A stretch of DNA of 64,000 nt from the NCBI RefSeq assembly GCF_012927125.1, contig NZ_JABBFZ010000008.1:62001-126000 (forward strand), given 5' to 3'. The notes under the pieces were generated by a model, which was given only the letters and a program-made list of their open reading frames with translations, made no database searches and was not told the origin of the DNA. The stretch is from Paraburkholderia antibiotica. GTDB taxonomy: Bacteria; Pseudomonadota; Gammaproteobacteria; Burkholderiales; Burkholderiaceae. Within the stretch, counting starts at the first letter, position 1. Each line of letters opens with the position of its first letter. Both the position numbers and the translations under genes were made by a program. Shown piece after piece: positions 9,058 through 17,956 of the stretch.

Positions 9058-9846
9058 TCAGAACCAGCCGATCGCGCTATAGACGTGAAATTGCGCGATC
9101 CCGATCAGCTCATGCAGCGCGATTTCCGCTGCGACGAGGTTGTCGAAACGCGGCAGCAAGCCGAGCCGCGCGTGGCGTGCGCTCGAAATCTGCGGCTGCG
9201 GCTCGACGCCGAAGTGCTGAAAATCGAGCAGCGCGCGTGGCATCTGATACGCGGACGTGACCAGTATCAAGGCGTCGTAATGCGATTGGCCAACAATGGC
9301 TGATACGTTGCGTGCGTTTTCGTAGGTCGTGCGGCTTGTTGTCTCGAGCACGATGTCCGAGCGCGCCACCTGCTGGCGCAGCAGATAGGGTAGGTAGGTA
9401 TCGGCTTCGGTGGCGCTGTGACGCTGCGGATTGCCGCCGCTCACGATCACCTGGCAGTTGGCCGCGGCGCGCTTGCAGGCCGCGTAGTTCTGCGCGCTGA
9501 CCTCGATGCGCGAGAGCACGTCGCGCGGCGGCACGAGCACGTCGTTGTCGTCGTAGACCGTGCCGCCGCCGAGCAGGATGATCGCGGTGCGTGGTGCGAA
9601 AGCGGCGGGTGCGGCGCTATGCCGTTGCGGTTGCGCGAGATCGAGAAGCGGCGCGGTCAACCAGCCGGCCGAAAGCAGCCAGAAGAGCGCGATTGCGCAG
9701 ATGACGAGGCGGCGGCGGGCGCGTTTCCATAGCACGATTGCTGCAAAAAAAAGCGCTAATAAAGTGAATAGAATCAATTTAAATGGGGTAACGTATGTCT
9801 TTCGGGACAAATCTACGGGCTTGCCATCGCGCCGCGGCGGTTGCAT
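9058..9846 (-). CDS. YdcF-like (DUF218) membrane-anchored protein
   Basis: A 262-residue protein with two N-terminal membrane helices (about 20-40 and 47-66) and a DUF218/YdcF domain. The domain shows the strand AIILLGGG, the motif IVSGGNPQ, an acidic segment SATEADTY, the ETTSRTTYENA motif and ILVTSAYQMPRA. The family is linked to envelope and vancomycin-sensitivity phenotypes (SanA, ElyC), but the reaction is uncertain. The ATG at 9846 has no clear ribosome site. The N-terminal coding region (about 9730-9800) is much more AT-rich than its surroundings, so the start could be an internal TTG or GTG. Confidence 0.82.
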   Translation of the reverse strand: MQPPRRDGKPVDLSRKTYVTPFKLILFTLLALFFAAIVLWKRARRRLVICAIALFWLLSAGWLTAPLLDLAQPQRHSAAPAAFAPRTAIILLGGGTVYDDNDVLVPPRDVLSRIEVSAQNYAACKRAAANCQVIVSGGNPQRHSATEADTYLPYLLRQQVARSDIVLETTSRTTYENARNVSAIVGQSHYDALILVTSAYQMPRALLDFQHFGVEPQPQISSARHARLGLLPRFDNLVAAEIALHELIGIAQFHVYSAIGWF

Positions 9847-10042
9847 CGTCGGTTCGTAGAGAGAACGCTAGCACGACGTTCAGACGGGGGTTCCGAAAAC
9901 GAGACCAGGCAGCATCTGCCGGAATTCCGCTGTCGGACAGGCGGCGAGCTTCCGGACAGAAGCGGGTGCTACGCGTTTCACCGGTGGCACGGTGAGCCGC
10001 GAGCATGGATGTGTCATAGCTGCACTTTAAGAAAGAAGTGAG

Positions 10043-10363
10043 ATGACCACGTATTCCAACGAAGCCGTACTTGAAGCGCTGCGGCGAGCGCAATATCGTC
10101 AGGTTCCCTGGGCCAGAAGGCCCGGCGTTTTCCAATATCTTCGCGCGCTGGGTTTGATGGACACGGTTCGGCAGCGCACCGTCGCACCGGCGCCCGGTTT
10201 TCACGCTCCGGTCGACATCGCTGTGCTCACCGAGCGCGGCAGAGCCGAATTCGCACGGCTCGAACATGACGAGCGCATGCTCACGTGGACCGCGCAGCGC
10301 ATGAACGATTATGTTCTCGCCGCCGAACCGCATTCCGCCGCGGCGGCCGAAGTCAGGCCTTAG
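10043..10363 (+). CDS. Hypothetical protein, possible winged-helix fold
   Basis: A 106-residue protein with an A/G-rich ribosome site (GAAGTGAG) just before the ATG. It has no signal or membrane segment. The layout (helix EAVLEALRRAQ, then YLRALGLMDTV, then DIAVLTERGRAEFARLEHDE) resembles a small winged-helix domain in which LTERGRAEF is the typical post-wing helix of MarR/PadR-like regulators. I do not recognise a named family, and DNA binding is only inferred. Confidence 0.6.
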   Translation: MTTYSNEAVLEALRRAQYRQVPWARRPGVFQYLRALGLMDTVRQRTVAPAPGFHAPVDIAVLTERGRAEFARLEHDERMLTWTAQRMNDYVLAAEPHSAAAAEVRP

Positions 10364-10728
10364 CTCAGGGTTCATCGCTGTTCAGTTCCTTGTCCGCTCG
10401 GGCTTACCACCCCTTGGCGGGCTGTCTGTTCCGCCCGACGGTCGCCGCGCGCGGCTGGGGCGGTTCGCTGCTTTCCCATTCCACAAAGCGGCGGCGCGAT
10501 TGCGTCGACCGTTGCCTATGGCGTTTTTGCGCCCGTTTTGCGCTTCTTTCGCGCGAAAAAAAGCCCGTATCGCGAAGATACGGGCGTACCGGAATTACTA
10601 CTGCCACGCTGTGCTAATGGCGTTGAGTCTGACTGGTTCGATGCCGGGTGGTTCCCCGATTATTCACTGGCGATGCGACGATCGCGTTGCGTTTCCCGAT
10701 GACGCTGCCCGCACCCGTCCCACGACCT
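10364..10728. other. Intergenic region between convergent genes
   Basis: 365 bases. It holds the terminator of the minus-strand gene at 10729-10980 and otherwise nothing that can be supported. Confidence 0.5.
10556..10586 (-). terminator. Rho-independent terminator
   Basis: Perfect 9-pair stem GCCCGTATC (10564-10572) with GATACGGGC (10578-10586), loop GCGAA. On the minus strand it is followed by eight T (10563-10556). It would end transcription from the 10729-10980 gene. Confidence 0.85.
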
Positions 10729-10980
10729 TCAACGACGCCGCGACTCTTCGCGTGGCGTATCGGGCCGCGCCCGCACGTTGCTGGCGATATCGCCGCGCAA
10801 GTCACCGCGCGGCGCCGGTGGCGTGAAGTCGCGATTACGCGCCTCGCTTTGCTGCCACGCTTCCAGCGTAGCCTGACGATCCGGCCGCCAGTTCCATCCC
10901 TGCGGGCGCTGCTGAGCGAGTGCCGGTGCGGCCATCGATGAAATCACAATGCCGCACAACAGCAATGACATTGGTTTCAT
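10729..10980 (-). CDS. Small exported basic protein
   Basis: An 83-residue protein with a clear signal peptide (MKPMSLLLCGIVISS core, cleavage after ALA near residue 22). The mature part is Arg-, Pro- and Asp-rich (WNWRPDRQATLEAWQQSEARNRD) and probably disordered. A purine-rich ribosome site (GGGGGAG) is 6 bases before the ATG, and a strong terminator lies about 140 bases downstream. Function unknown. Confidence 0.7.
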   Translation of the reverse strand: MKPMSLLLCGIVISSMAAPALAQQRPQGWNWRPDRQATLEAWQQSEARNRDFTPPAPRGDLRGDIASNVRARPDTPREESRRR

Positions 10981-11328
10981 ACCAAGCTCCCCCTTGAGCG
11001 CATCGGCTCAAGGCCTGTTTTGCATAACTACAAAGGTATGCCGCGTTGCGAAAGCACGCTGTAATTAATAGTAAATGGATGTTTCACCCGGAGCATTTGC
11101 GCATCTGGGATGTCTGAGGCAACGCGGAAGAAGGGTGGCGGGGATTGTGCGGAATGGGTTACGAAGCGAGTTGCCGAAGCGTGGCGTCGGCCGATTGGAT
11201 AGGGCGTAGCAGGCGGCCGCTCGTCTGAGGCCGACATCCCGACCTGCGCATACACGCGCAAACAGCGCGGCGGCGGCCCGATAAAAAACCGGGCGCCCTG
11301 AGGCGCCCGGTAACAAGGCAGTTTCGCG
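10981..11328. other. Intergenic region
   Basis: 348 bases between two minus-strand genes. Contains the terminator of the DUF4096 gene (11283-11310). The part near 11000-11080 is AT-richer and probably carries the promoter of the exported-protein gene, but no clear -35/-10 pair was identified. Confidence 0.4.
11283..11310 (-). terminator. Rho-independent terminator
   Basis: Perfect 9-pair stem CCGGGCGCC (11289-11297) with GGCGCCCGG (11302-11310), loop CTGA, followed on the minus strand by TTTTTT (11288-11283). It lies 18 bases after the DUF4096 gene. Confidence 0.88.
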
Positions 11329-11730
11329 TCAGGCCATCTTGACCGGCGCGCGCCACGATTCCGGATTGGTCCAGAACGCGCCGCGCAGACGGTCGCGGCT
11401 CGGGGGTGCCGGCGGTTTCGCCGCCGTCGCGCCAATCCGGCCGCGCAGCGAAATTTCGCGACCGCTCGTGCCAAGCCGCTTCACTATTTCAGCGAGCGTG
11501 CCATCGGCCTGCCACTCGTCGAAGCGCCGACGGCACGTCGGCGGCGACGGATAGCGGCCGGGCAGCTTGGACCAGCCTTCGCCCGTCGACAGTACCCAAA
11601 GCACAGCATTGACCACCGCGCGCGCTTCCACGCGCGGCCGACCGCGCCGTTCGCTCCGCGCCGGCTCGGCACAGAACAAAGCCTCGACCAGCGCCCACTC
11701 GTTGTCTCTCAAATCGTCGAACAGCATCAT
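11329..11730 (-). CDS. Orphan DUF4096 (IS5-type transposase N-terminal domain) protein
   Basis: A 133-residue protein whose first 85 residues match the DUF4096 domain that starts IS5/IS1182-like transposases: LRDNEWALVEALF, RGRPRVEARAVVNAVLWVL, GEGWSKLPGRYP, TCRRRFDEW. No DDE catalytic domain follows. Instead there is a short Pro/Arg-rich tail ending at a stop immediately before a strong terminator. A good ribosome site (GAGGTG, 5 bases before the ATG) and no visible inverted repeats suggest a resident gene, not a broken insertion sequence. The domain is helix-turn-helix-like, so a DNA-binding role is possible. A distant paralogue lies at 40098-40556. Confidence 0.75.
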   Translation of the reverse strand: MMLFDDLRDNEWALVEALFCAEPARSERRGRPRVEARAVVNAVLWVLSTGEGWSKLPGRYPSPPTCRRRFDEWQADGTLAEIVKRLGTSGREISLRGRIGATAAKPPAPPSRDRLRGAFWTNPESWRAPVKMA

Positions 11731-12135
11731 GTTTCACCTCAGCGAAGCTAACTCCGGTGCGCTGCCCCGCGCCGCGCACTCTTCAAGCACTCGATAGGCG
11801 AGTGCCCAAGGGGACGGGCTTGCCACGATTCGCTATTCAGTCAGAAATCATGGCGCCGACCCTGTGCGCCTCATAACGCACGAACTGTGCCAATTTGATT
11901 CCGATCGCCTGAAAGCCCGTGGCGGCGGGCCAACGCGGGCGCCAACCAGGGGCGTATGAGAATCCAAAAAACCCATCTCGCAAATCGGGACAATCACCAA
12001 TCTTGTGCAGGGAGGCCCGACCAGCGTGCGTTCGCGCCTTTTTGCTGCATTGCAACGAATGCACCGGAAAGGGCGAAACAGCGGGGATTTGGCCTTACAA
12101 TGCGCATCAAATATCGCCATTGATGAGGCCGACAA
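11731..12135. other. Divergent intergenic region upstream of the LysR gene
   Basis: 405 bases between the DUF4096 gene and the LysR gene. A TACAAT hexamer at 12096-12101 is a possible -10 box for the LysR gene, without a convincing -35. No supported gene. Confidence 0.35.
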
Positions 12136-13038
12136 ATGAATGTGACGCTGCGACAACTACGGGTTTTTATCGAGGTCGCGCGCCTGCAAAGCTTCAGCCG
12201 GGCCGGCGACGAAATCGGCCTGACGCAGTCGGCGGTCAGCCGCTGCGTGCGCGAACTCGAAAGCGAGATCGGTCTGAAGCTGATCGACCGCACGACCCGC
12301 GAGGTGCAATTGACCGACGTCGGCGGCAACCTCGTGTCGAGCGTGTCGCGCCTGTTGTCCGATCTCGACGACGCGTTGCGCGAGATCCGCGAAATCGGCG
12401 AGCAGCGCCGCGGTCGGGTGGTGGTGGCGGCCAGTCCGACGGTCGCGTGCCGGCTGATGCCGCGCGTGGTGGCGGCGTGCGTGCAGCAGTTTCCGTACGT
12501 GACGCTCGGTTTGCGCGACGACGTGCAAAGCGACGTGGTGCGCAAGGTGAAATCGGGCGAGGTCGATTTCGGCGTGATCATCGGCCCGTTTTCTGACGAC
12601 GATCTGCTCAGCGAAACGCTGATGACCGACTCGTTCTGCGTCGTCTTGCGCGACGATCATCCGCTCGCCGCGCGCACGCAGGTCGCGTGGCGAGATCTCG
12701 ACGGCGCGCAGATGGTGATGCTCGATTACGCGTCCGGCAGCCGGCCGATCATCGACGCGGCGTTGCAGGCGCACGGCGTGAACGCCAGCGTGGTGCAGGA
12801 ACTCGGCCACTCGGCGACCGTGTTCGGGCTCGTCGAGGCGGGCGTCGGCGTCAGCGTGCTGCCGTGGCTCGCGTTGCCGCTGCCGGCGGGGGCGTCGCTG
12901 GTCGCGCGCCCGCTCGTGCCGCGCGCGGAGCGGCGCGTCGAACTGGTGCGACGGCGCGACCGCTCGCTGTCGCCGGCGGCCGAAGCGGTGTGGAATCTGA
13001 TCCGGCAGTTGCCGGGGCGGGCGGAGGAGTTGAACTGA
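12136..13038 (+). CDS. LysR-family transcriptional regulator
   Basis: A 300-residue regulator. The N-terminal winged helix-turn-helix (residues 1-60) has the family signature RQLRVFIEVARLQSFSRAGDEIGLTQSAVSRCVRELE, here interrupted in description only. The C-terminal part (about 92-295) is a two-lobed periplasmic-binding-like effector domain: GRVVVAASPTVACRLMP, DFGVIIGPF, and VEAGVGVSVLPWLAL. GAGG lies 7 bases upstream of the ATG. It is followed on the same strand by an aminotransferase, which may be its target, but the effector is unknown. Confidence 0.9.
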   Translation: MNVTLRQLRVFIEVARLQSFSRAGDEIGLTQSAVSRCVRELESEIGLKLIDRTTREVQLTDVGGNLVSSVSRLLSDLDDALREIREIGEQRRGRVVVAASPTVACRLMPRVVAACVQQFPYVTLGLRDDVQSDVVRKVKSGEVDFGVIIGPFSDDDLLSETLMTDSFCVVLRDDHPLAARTQVAWRDLDGAQMVMLDYASGSRPIIDAALQAHGVNASVVQELGHSATVFGLVEAGVGVSVLPWLALPLPAGASLVARPLVPRAERRVELVRRRDRSLSPAAEAVWNLIRQLPGRAEELN

Positions 13039-13197
13039 GCTGAGCCGAGCCGGGTTCAACTGGCCGATGCCGTGCCCTCAAGCCAGCCGTTTGTTTCGTC
13101 CCGCCTCGGCCGGGCGGCGCGCTACACTACCGCCTTTCCTCGCACGACCATGGCGCGTGCCTCGACCCCTCTTTTTTCCATCCATCTGGAAGCCTTG

Positions 13198-14406
13198 ATG
13201 AGCGAATTGGATCTGCCCGTGTCCTCTACCCCGAATGCGCGCGACGCGGTGCGCGCGCTGCGTCCCTCGCAGATCCGTGAAGTGGCCAACGCCGGTTTCG
13301 GCGTCGAAGACGTGCTGCCGTTCTGGTTCGGCGAGTCCGATCGCGTGACGCCGGACTTCATCCGCGATGCCGCGAGCGCCGCGCTCGCCGCCGGCGCGAC
13401 GTTTTACACCCACAACCTCGGCATCGCGCCGTTGCGCGCGGCGCTCGCCGGCTACGTCAGCGATCTGCACGGCGCGACGTCCGCCGAGCACATCGCGGTG
13501 ACGAGCGCGGGCGTCAATGCGCTGATGCTGGCCGCGCAACTCGTGGTCGGCGCGGGCGACCGGGTGGTCGCGGTGACGCCGCTGTGGCCCAATCTGGTCG
13601 AGATTCCGAAGATTCTCGGCGCGCACGTCGAAACCGTCGCGCTCGGCTATGGCGAACGCGGCTGGCAACTCGACGTCGATCAATTGCTGGCCGCGCTGAC
13701 GCCGGACACGAAGATGCTGATGATCAACTCGCCGAACAACCCGACCGGCTGGGTGATGAGTCGCGACGATCAGCGCACCGTGCTCGAACACTGCCGGGCT
13801 CGCGGCATCTGGATCGTCGCGGACGAAGTCTACGAACGGCTTTACTACCCGGACGACGCGAGCGGCGCGCGCACCGCGCCGTCGTTTCTCGATCTGGCGA
13901 CCCGCGACGAACGCGTGATCTGCGTGAACTCGTTCTCGAAGGCGTGGTTGATGACCGGCTGGCGGCTCGGCTGGATCGTCGCGCCGACCGCGTTGATGGA
14001 CGATCTGGCGAAGCTGGTCGAGTACAACACCTCGTGCGCGCCGTCGTTCGTTCAGCAGGCGGGCATCGCCGCGCTCGAGCAGGGCGAGCGGTTCACGCAG
14101 GAGCTCGTGCGCGATCTGAAGACGTCGCGGGACCATCTGGTGCGGGCGCTGTCGGCGGTGCCGGGCGTCGACGTGAAGGCGCCGTTGGGCGCGATGTATC
14201 TGTTCTTTTCGATGCCGGGCGCGGCGAGCAGCCTCGAGTTGTGCAAGGCGATGGTGCGCGAGGTGGGGCTCGGCGTGGCGCCGGGTAGCGCGTTCGGGCC
14301 GCAGGGCGAGGGCTTCGTGCGCTGGTGCTATGCGTGCGATACGGCGCGGCTCGATGCGGGCGTCGAGCGTCTGCGGCAGTTCATGGCGCGACATGGGGGC
14401 GTTTGA
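13198..14406 (+). CDS. Class I/II PLP-dependent aminotransferase
   Basis: A 402-residue fold-type I aminotransferase. The PLP-binding residues are visible: NNPTG with Asn181, DEVYERLYY with Asp209 and Tyr212, and SFSKAWLMTGWRLGW with Schiff-base Lys248. FVRWCYA near the end should carry the carboxylate-binding Arg. The substrate cannot be named from sequence. The ATG at 13198 is preferred because GGAAG lies 5-9 bases upstream and homology begins there; the open frame to 13072 is a longer alternative. It follows the LysR gene by 159 bases. Confidence 0.88.
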   Translation: MSELDLPVSSTPNARDAVRALRPSQIREVANAGFGVEDVLPFWFGESDRVTPDFIRDAASAALAAGATFYTHNLGIAPLRAALAGYVSDLHGATSAEHIAVTSAGVNALMLAAQLVVGAGDRVVAVTPLWPNLVEIPKILGAHVETVALGYGERGWQLDVDQLLAALTPDTKMLMINSPNNPTGWVMSRDDQRTVLEHCRARGIWIVADEVYERLYYPDDASGARTAPSFLDLATRDERVICVNSFSKAWLMTGWRLGWIVAPTALMDDLAKLVEYNTSCAPSFVQQAGIAALEQGERFTQELVRDLKTSRDHLVRALSAVPGVDVKAPLGAMYLFFSMPGAASSLELCKAMVREVGLGVAPGSAFGPQGEGFVRWCYACDTARLDAGVERLRQFMARHGGV

Positions 14407-14810
14407 GGCCGCGGCGGGCGTAATTCCGTTCGCGAAGCGGGGTCGATCCGGGAGCGGGGCAAGTCCCGCCTCGGGTCGGCCGAGATAGGCGAAAATCGGA
14501 CGCCGGCGGATTTTTCGTCGCAAGCCCCGCGTGTTGTCGCTCAGGCGCGCCGGTCGGCTCAGGCGGCGAAAATGCGCGAGGGATTGCGGCTTTACGCCCC
14601 GGTCGTTTTTGCGTAATATGGCGCTCAGTCACGCGGTTCCTTTCAGGAATTTCGCCGCTCCGTCCGGCTGGGTCTGGCTCGATAAGTCTGTTCGCCGCCC
14701 CCCGGTGCGTGCTCCCATCAATATGACCGATCAGAATCGGGCGAGCGCGTCTTCAGTTCCACATCGTCTGTTTGATCCGGTTCTTTGACCACAGGGTCTG
14801 ACCTAGCTGC
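14407..14810. other. Intergenic region carrying the scpB promoter
   Basis: 404 bases. It contains the promoter at 14591-14619, implying a leader of about 185 bases before scpB. No reading frame in the leader is convincing. Confidence 0.45.
14591..14619 (+). promoter_or_regulatory. Candidate sigma-70 promoter for scpB-rluB
   Basis: TTTACG (14591-14596), 17-base spacer, TAATAT (14614-14619). Spacing is ideal and the block is AT-richer than its flanks. Confidence 0.5.
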
Positions 14811-15962
14811 ATGAATACCCAAGAGGCGAAGATCGTCCTCGAGACTGCCTTGATCTGCGCGCAGGAGCCGTTAAAGCTCGGCGAATTGCGCAAGCTCTTT
14901 GCCGATGGCGTGTCGGCAGACACCGTTCGGACCTTGCTCGAAGACCTTAAGCGGGACTGGTCTGGGCGCGGTGTGGAGTTGGTCGGGCTGGCGTCGGGCT
15001 GGCGGTTTCAAAGCAAGCCCGCGATGCGTTCGTATCTGGATCGTTTGCATCCGGAAAAACCGCCGAAATATTCGCGCGCGGTGCTCGAAACGCTCGCGAT
15101 TATTGCCTACCGGCAACCGGTTACGCGGGGCGATATCGAAGAAATTCGCGGTGTCACGGTGAATACGCAGGTCGTCAAGCAGCTCGAGGATCGTGGCTGG
15201 ATCGAAGTGATCGGCCATCGCGACGTGCCGGGGCGCCCGGCGCTGTACGCGACCACGCGACAGTTTCTCGATGACCTCGGCCTGACGGCGCTCGACGAAT
15301 TGCCGCCGCTCGCCGATCCGTCCGCGCAACTGAACGCGGATCTGCTCGGGCAGCACGCGATCGAGTTTGCCGAGGGCGAGGCGCAGAGCGCGTCGCAGGG
15401 TGGCGGCCAGAACGCGGAAGGCGATGAGGTTGGTGAGGCCGTTGAGGTGTCGTCGTCGGATGCGCTGGAGCAGGAACAGCCGGTCGAGGCGGAGCAGGCC
15501 GCGCACGCCGTAACGGCGGCAGGCACGGCACCGGCAGAAGCGAGCGCCGACACGACCGAAGCGGCCGCTCGCGCGCTTGACGCGCAAGCCGCGTCGGCAA
15601 TCGAGCCGGAAGCCGAAGCCGAGCCGCAAACGGCCGGGGAGTTGGCCGAGGACTCGGCCGGAACGACCGGCACGACGCATGCTGCCGACGCAGACGCTGC
15701 GGCGCATGAAGCACCAGAACAGAACGGACCGGCACACGCGGCGACGCAGACCAGCATCGCCGGTTCGACACAGCATCACGATCCGGTCGCCCAGACCGAT
15801 CCGGCAATACCCGCGCACGACTCGGGCGTGTCTCGCCATACGGAGCACGCCGCCGAGCCGAACTCGAGCGAAGCGGCGCACGACGATCACGAAGATCGCC
15901 GCGATGTCGCGCAGGACGCAGGTTTTCTGACCGACGACGAAACCGAGTCGCGCAGCGCCTGA
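14811..15962 (+). CDS. scpB: ScpB, condensin kleisin-associated subunit, with long acidic tail
   Basis: ScpB works with ScpA and SMC in chromosome compaction and segregation. Residues 1-175 are a typical ScpB with two winged-helix domains: AKIVLETALICAQEPLKLGEL, GWRFQSKPAMRSYLDRL, and the conserved SRAVLETLAIIAYRQPVTRGDIEEIRGV block, shown here only as a region (about 91-118). Residues 176-383 are a low-complexity tail rich in Ala, Glu, Asp and Thr that more than doubles the usual family length. scpA is not adjacent in this window. rluB follows after 66 bases, probably co-transcribed. Confidence 0.93.
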   Translation: MNTQEAKIVLETALICAQEPLKLGELRKLFADGVSADTVRTLLEDLKRDWSGRGVELVGLASGWRFQSKPAMRSYLDRLHPEKPPKYSRAVLETLAIIAYRQPVTRGDIEEIRGVTVNTQVVKQLEDRGWIEVIGHRDVPGRPALYATTRQFLDDLGLTALDELPPLADPSAQLNADLLGQHAIEFAEGEAQSASQGGGQNAEGDEVGEAVEVSSSDALEQEQPVEAEQAAHAVTAAGTAPAEASADTTEAAARALDAQAASAIEPEAEAEPQTAGELAEDSAGTTGTTHAADADAAAHEAPEQNGPAHAATQTSIAGSTQHHDPVAQTDPAIPAHDSGVSRHTEHAAEPNSSEAAHDDHEDRRDVAQDAGFLTDDETESRSA

Positions 15963-16028
15963 CGTAACCGAACTATTTTTTTGCCGCGCCCGCAACGGGC
16001 GCGCGCGACCTGACATTTTGAGGTTGTT

Positions 16029-17870
16029 TTGACACATACCCACGACACCGATTCGTCCGAATCCGAGCGCGCCGTGCCGTCGACGCGGACCGACGAAACG
16101 CGTACCACGCAAGCGTCGGCAGGCGAGGGCGAGCGCCCGGCGCACAACGCGCAAGCCGACGGCGAAGAGCGTCCGCGCCGCGGCCTGCGTCGCGGGCCGC
16201 GCAGCCTGATCGCGCGACGCCGCGCCGGCGCGAAGACGAAGGCCGAAGGCGCGGCTGCGCAAGGCGCGCCGGTCGTCACCGAAGCGCCGCCGGACGGCGA
16301 AGTCGTCGCGCAGGTGCGGATGCCGCGCAAGGACGCGGGCGCGAAGCAGGGCGGCCGACGCAATGCGGGCAGCGCGAAGCAGGGCGCGCCGCGCGAAGGT
16401 CAGCGCGAGCGTCAGCCGCGTGAAGGGCAACGTGACGGTCAGCGCGAGGGGCAACGTGAAGGTCAGCGCGAGGGGCAACGTGAAGGTCAGCGCCAGAATC
16501 GCCGTGGCGGCGAGGCGGCAGCAAGCGCCGAAACCAATCAGGACGATCTGTTTTCGTACGTGACGTCGCCGGCGTTTGACGCCGACAACAGCACGACGGG
16601 CGGCGTGCGCGCACCGATGCTGCGCCGTGGCAAGGTCGCCGGCCCGAAGCGCGTGCTGTCGCCGGACGACGACGCGCCGAAGCTGCACAAGGTGCTCGCC
16701 GAAGCGGGCATGGGCTCGCGCCGCGACATGGAAGAGCTGATCATCGCCGGCCGCGTGTCGGTGAACGGCGAGCCGGCCCACATCGGCCAGCGCATCATGC
16801 CGACCGACCAGGTCCGCATCAACGGCAAGCCGGTCAAGCGCAAGCTGGCCAGCAAGCCGCCGCGCGTGCTGCTGTATCACAAGCCGACCGGCGAAATCGT
16901 CAGTCACGCGGATCCGGAGGGCCGTCCGTCGGTGTTCGACAAGCTGCCGCCGATGAAAACCGCCAAGTGGCTCGCGGTCGGCCGTCTCGACTTCAACACC
17001 GAAGGTCTGCTGATGCTGACCACCTCGGGCGATCTGGCGAACCGCTTCATGCATCCGCGCTACAGCGTCGAGCGTGAATACGCGGTGCGGGTGGTCGGCG
17101 AACTCGCCGAGGGGATGCGCCAGAAGCTGCTGCACGGCGTCGAGCTCGACGACGGTCCGGCTAACTTCCTGCGCATCCGTGATGGCGGTGGCGAGGGCAC
17201 CAATCACTGGTATCACGTCGCGCTGGCCGAAGGGCGTAACCGCGAAGTGCGTCGCATGTTCGAGGCAGCCGGCCTGATGGTCAGCCGTCTGATCCGTACG
17301 CGTCATGGCCCGATCTCGCTGCCGAAGGGCCTCAAGCGCGGTCGTTGGGAAGAACTCGAGGACAACCAGGTGCGCGCGCTGATGGCGTCGGTTGGCCTGA
17401 AGGCGCCGAGCGAAGAGCGCGGCGGCCGGAATGCGGCGCCGGAGCGCCGGCAGCCGGATCCGATGCAGACGTCGATGGGCTTCATCAACCGCGAGCCGGT
17501 GCTGATGTCGCACAGCCGCTTCGAGCAGCAGCCGCGTGGCCAGGGTCAAGGCCAGGGCCGCCGCGGCGCGGCAGGCGGCGGATTCGGCGCGGGGGCGGGT
17601 GCCGGTGCCGGCGGGTTCGGCGGTGGTTTTGGCAATCGCGGTGCGGGTGGCCAGCGTGGCCGCGACGTCGACGGCAATCGTGCGCCGGCGCCGAATGGCA
17701 ACCGTGCGCGTCCGGGCGGCAAGCGCGCCGGGGCGCCGGCTAACGGCGGCAATCGCGCGCCGGGTGGCAATCGTGGCGGTAACAATGCGAATCGCGCGGG
17801 CGGCAATGCCGGGTCGGGCGGCGCGAATCGTGGCGGCGGTGCGCCGCGCGGCCGTTCGCGCGGCCGTTAA
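16029..17870 (+). CDS. rluB: RluB-type 23S rRNA pseudouridine synthase with extended tails
   Basis: Makes pseudouridine in 23S rRNA (position 2605 in E. coli). The core has an S4 RNA-binding domain (about 217-265) and a RluB/RsuA catalytic domain with GRLDFNTEGLLML, catalytic Asp321. The N-terminal 215 residues are charged and contain GQRE repeats (about 120-157). Residues 470-613 are Gly/Arg/Asn-rich. Both tails look disordered and may bind RNA. The total of 613 residues is about twice the E. coli length. The start is TTG at 16029, chosen because GAGG lies 5 bases upstream and no ATG fits. Confidence 0.92.
   Translation: MTHTHDTDSSESERAVPSTRTDETRTTQASAGEGERPAHNAQADGEERPRRGLRRGPRSLIARRRAGAKTKAEGAAAQGAPVVTEAPPDGEVVAQVRMPRKDAGAKQGGRRNAGSAKQGAPREGQRERQPREGQRDGQREGQREGQREGQREGQRQNRRGGEAAASAETNQDDLFSYVTSPAFDADNSTTGGVRAPMLRRGKVAGPKRVLSPDDDAPKLHKVLAEAGMGSRRDMEELIIAGRVSVNGEPAHIGQRIMPTDQVRINGKPVKRKLASKPPRVLLYHKPTGEIVSHADPEGRPSVFDKLPPMKTAKWLAVGRLDFNTEGLLMLTTSGDLANRFMHPRYSVEREYAVRVVGELAEGMRQKLLHGVELDDGPANFLRIRDGGGEGTNHWYHVALAEGRNREVRRMFEAAGLMVSRLIRTRHGPISLPKGLKRGRWEELEDNQVRALMASVGLKAPSEERGGRNAAPERRQPDPMQTSMGFINREPVLMSHSRFEQQPRGQGQGQGRRGAAGGGFGAGAGAGAGGFGGGFGNRGAGGQRGRDVDGNRAPAPNGNRARPGGKRAGAPANGGNRAPGGNRGGNNANRAGGNAGSGGANRGGGAPRGRSRGR
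16437..16484 (+). repeat. 24-base tandem repeat inside rluB
   Basis: Two perfect copies of a 24-base unit, 16437-16460 and 16461-16484, beginning GGTCAGCGCGAGG, flanked by degenerate copies on both sides (about 16398-16495). Each unit encodes GQREGQRE, so copy-number change stays in frame. Confidence 0.85.
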
Positions 17871-17932
17871 TCGATCGCCGATCGACTCTGGTCCGCCTGA
17901 TTGATCGCCAGGCGGCCTGATTTGCACTGATG

Positions 17933-17956
17933 GACGCTCGCCGGGCGAGCGTCTTT
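17933..17956 (+). terminator. Terminator candidate after rluB
   Basis: GC-rich 9-pair stem (17933-17941 with 17945-17953) with a 3-base loop, followed by only three T. A weak rho-independent terminator at best. Confidence 0.45.

Noticed and set aside
11329..11730. Complete insertion sequence
   Set aside because: No DDE domain, no terminal inverted repeats and no target duplication seen; the same holds for 40098-40556.
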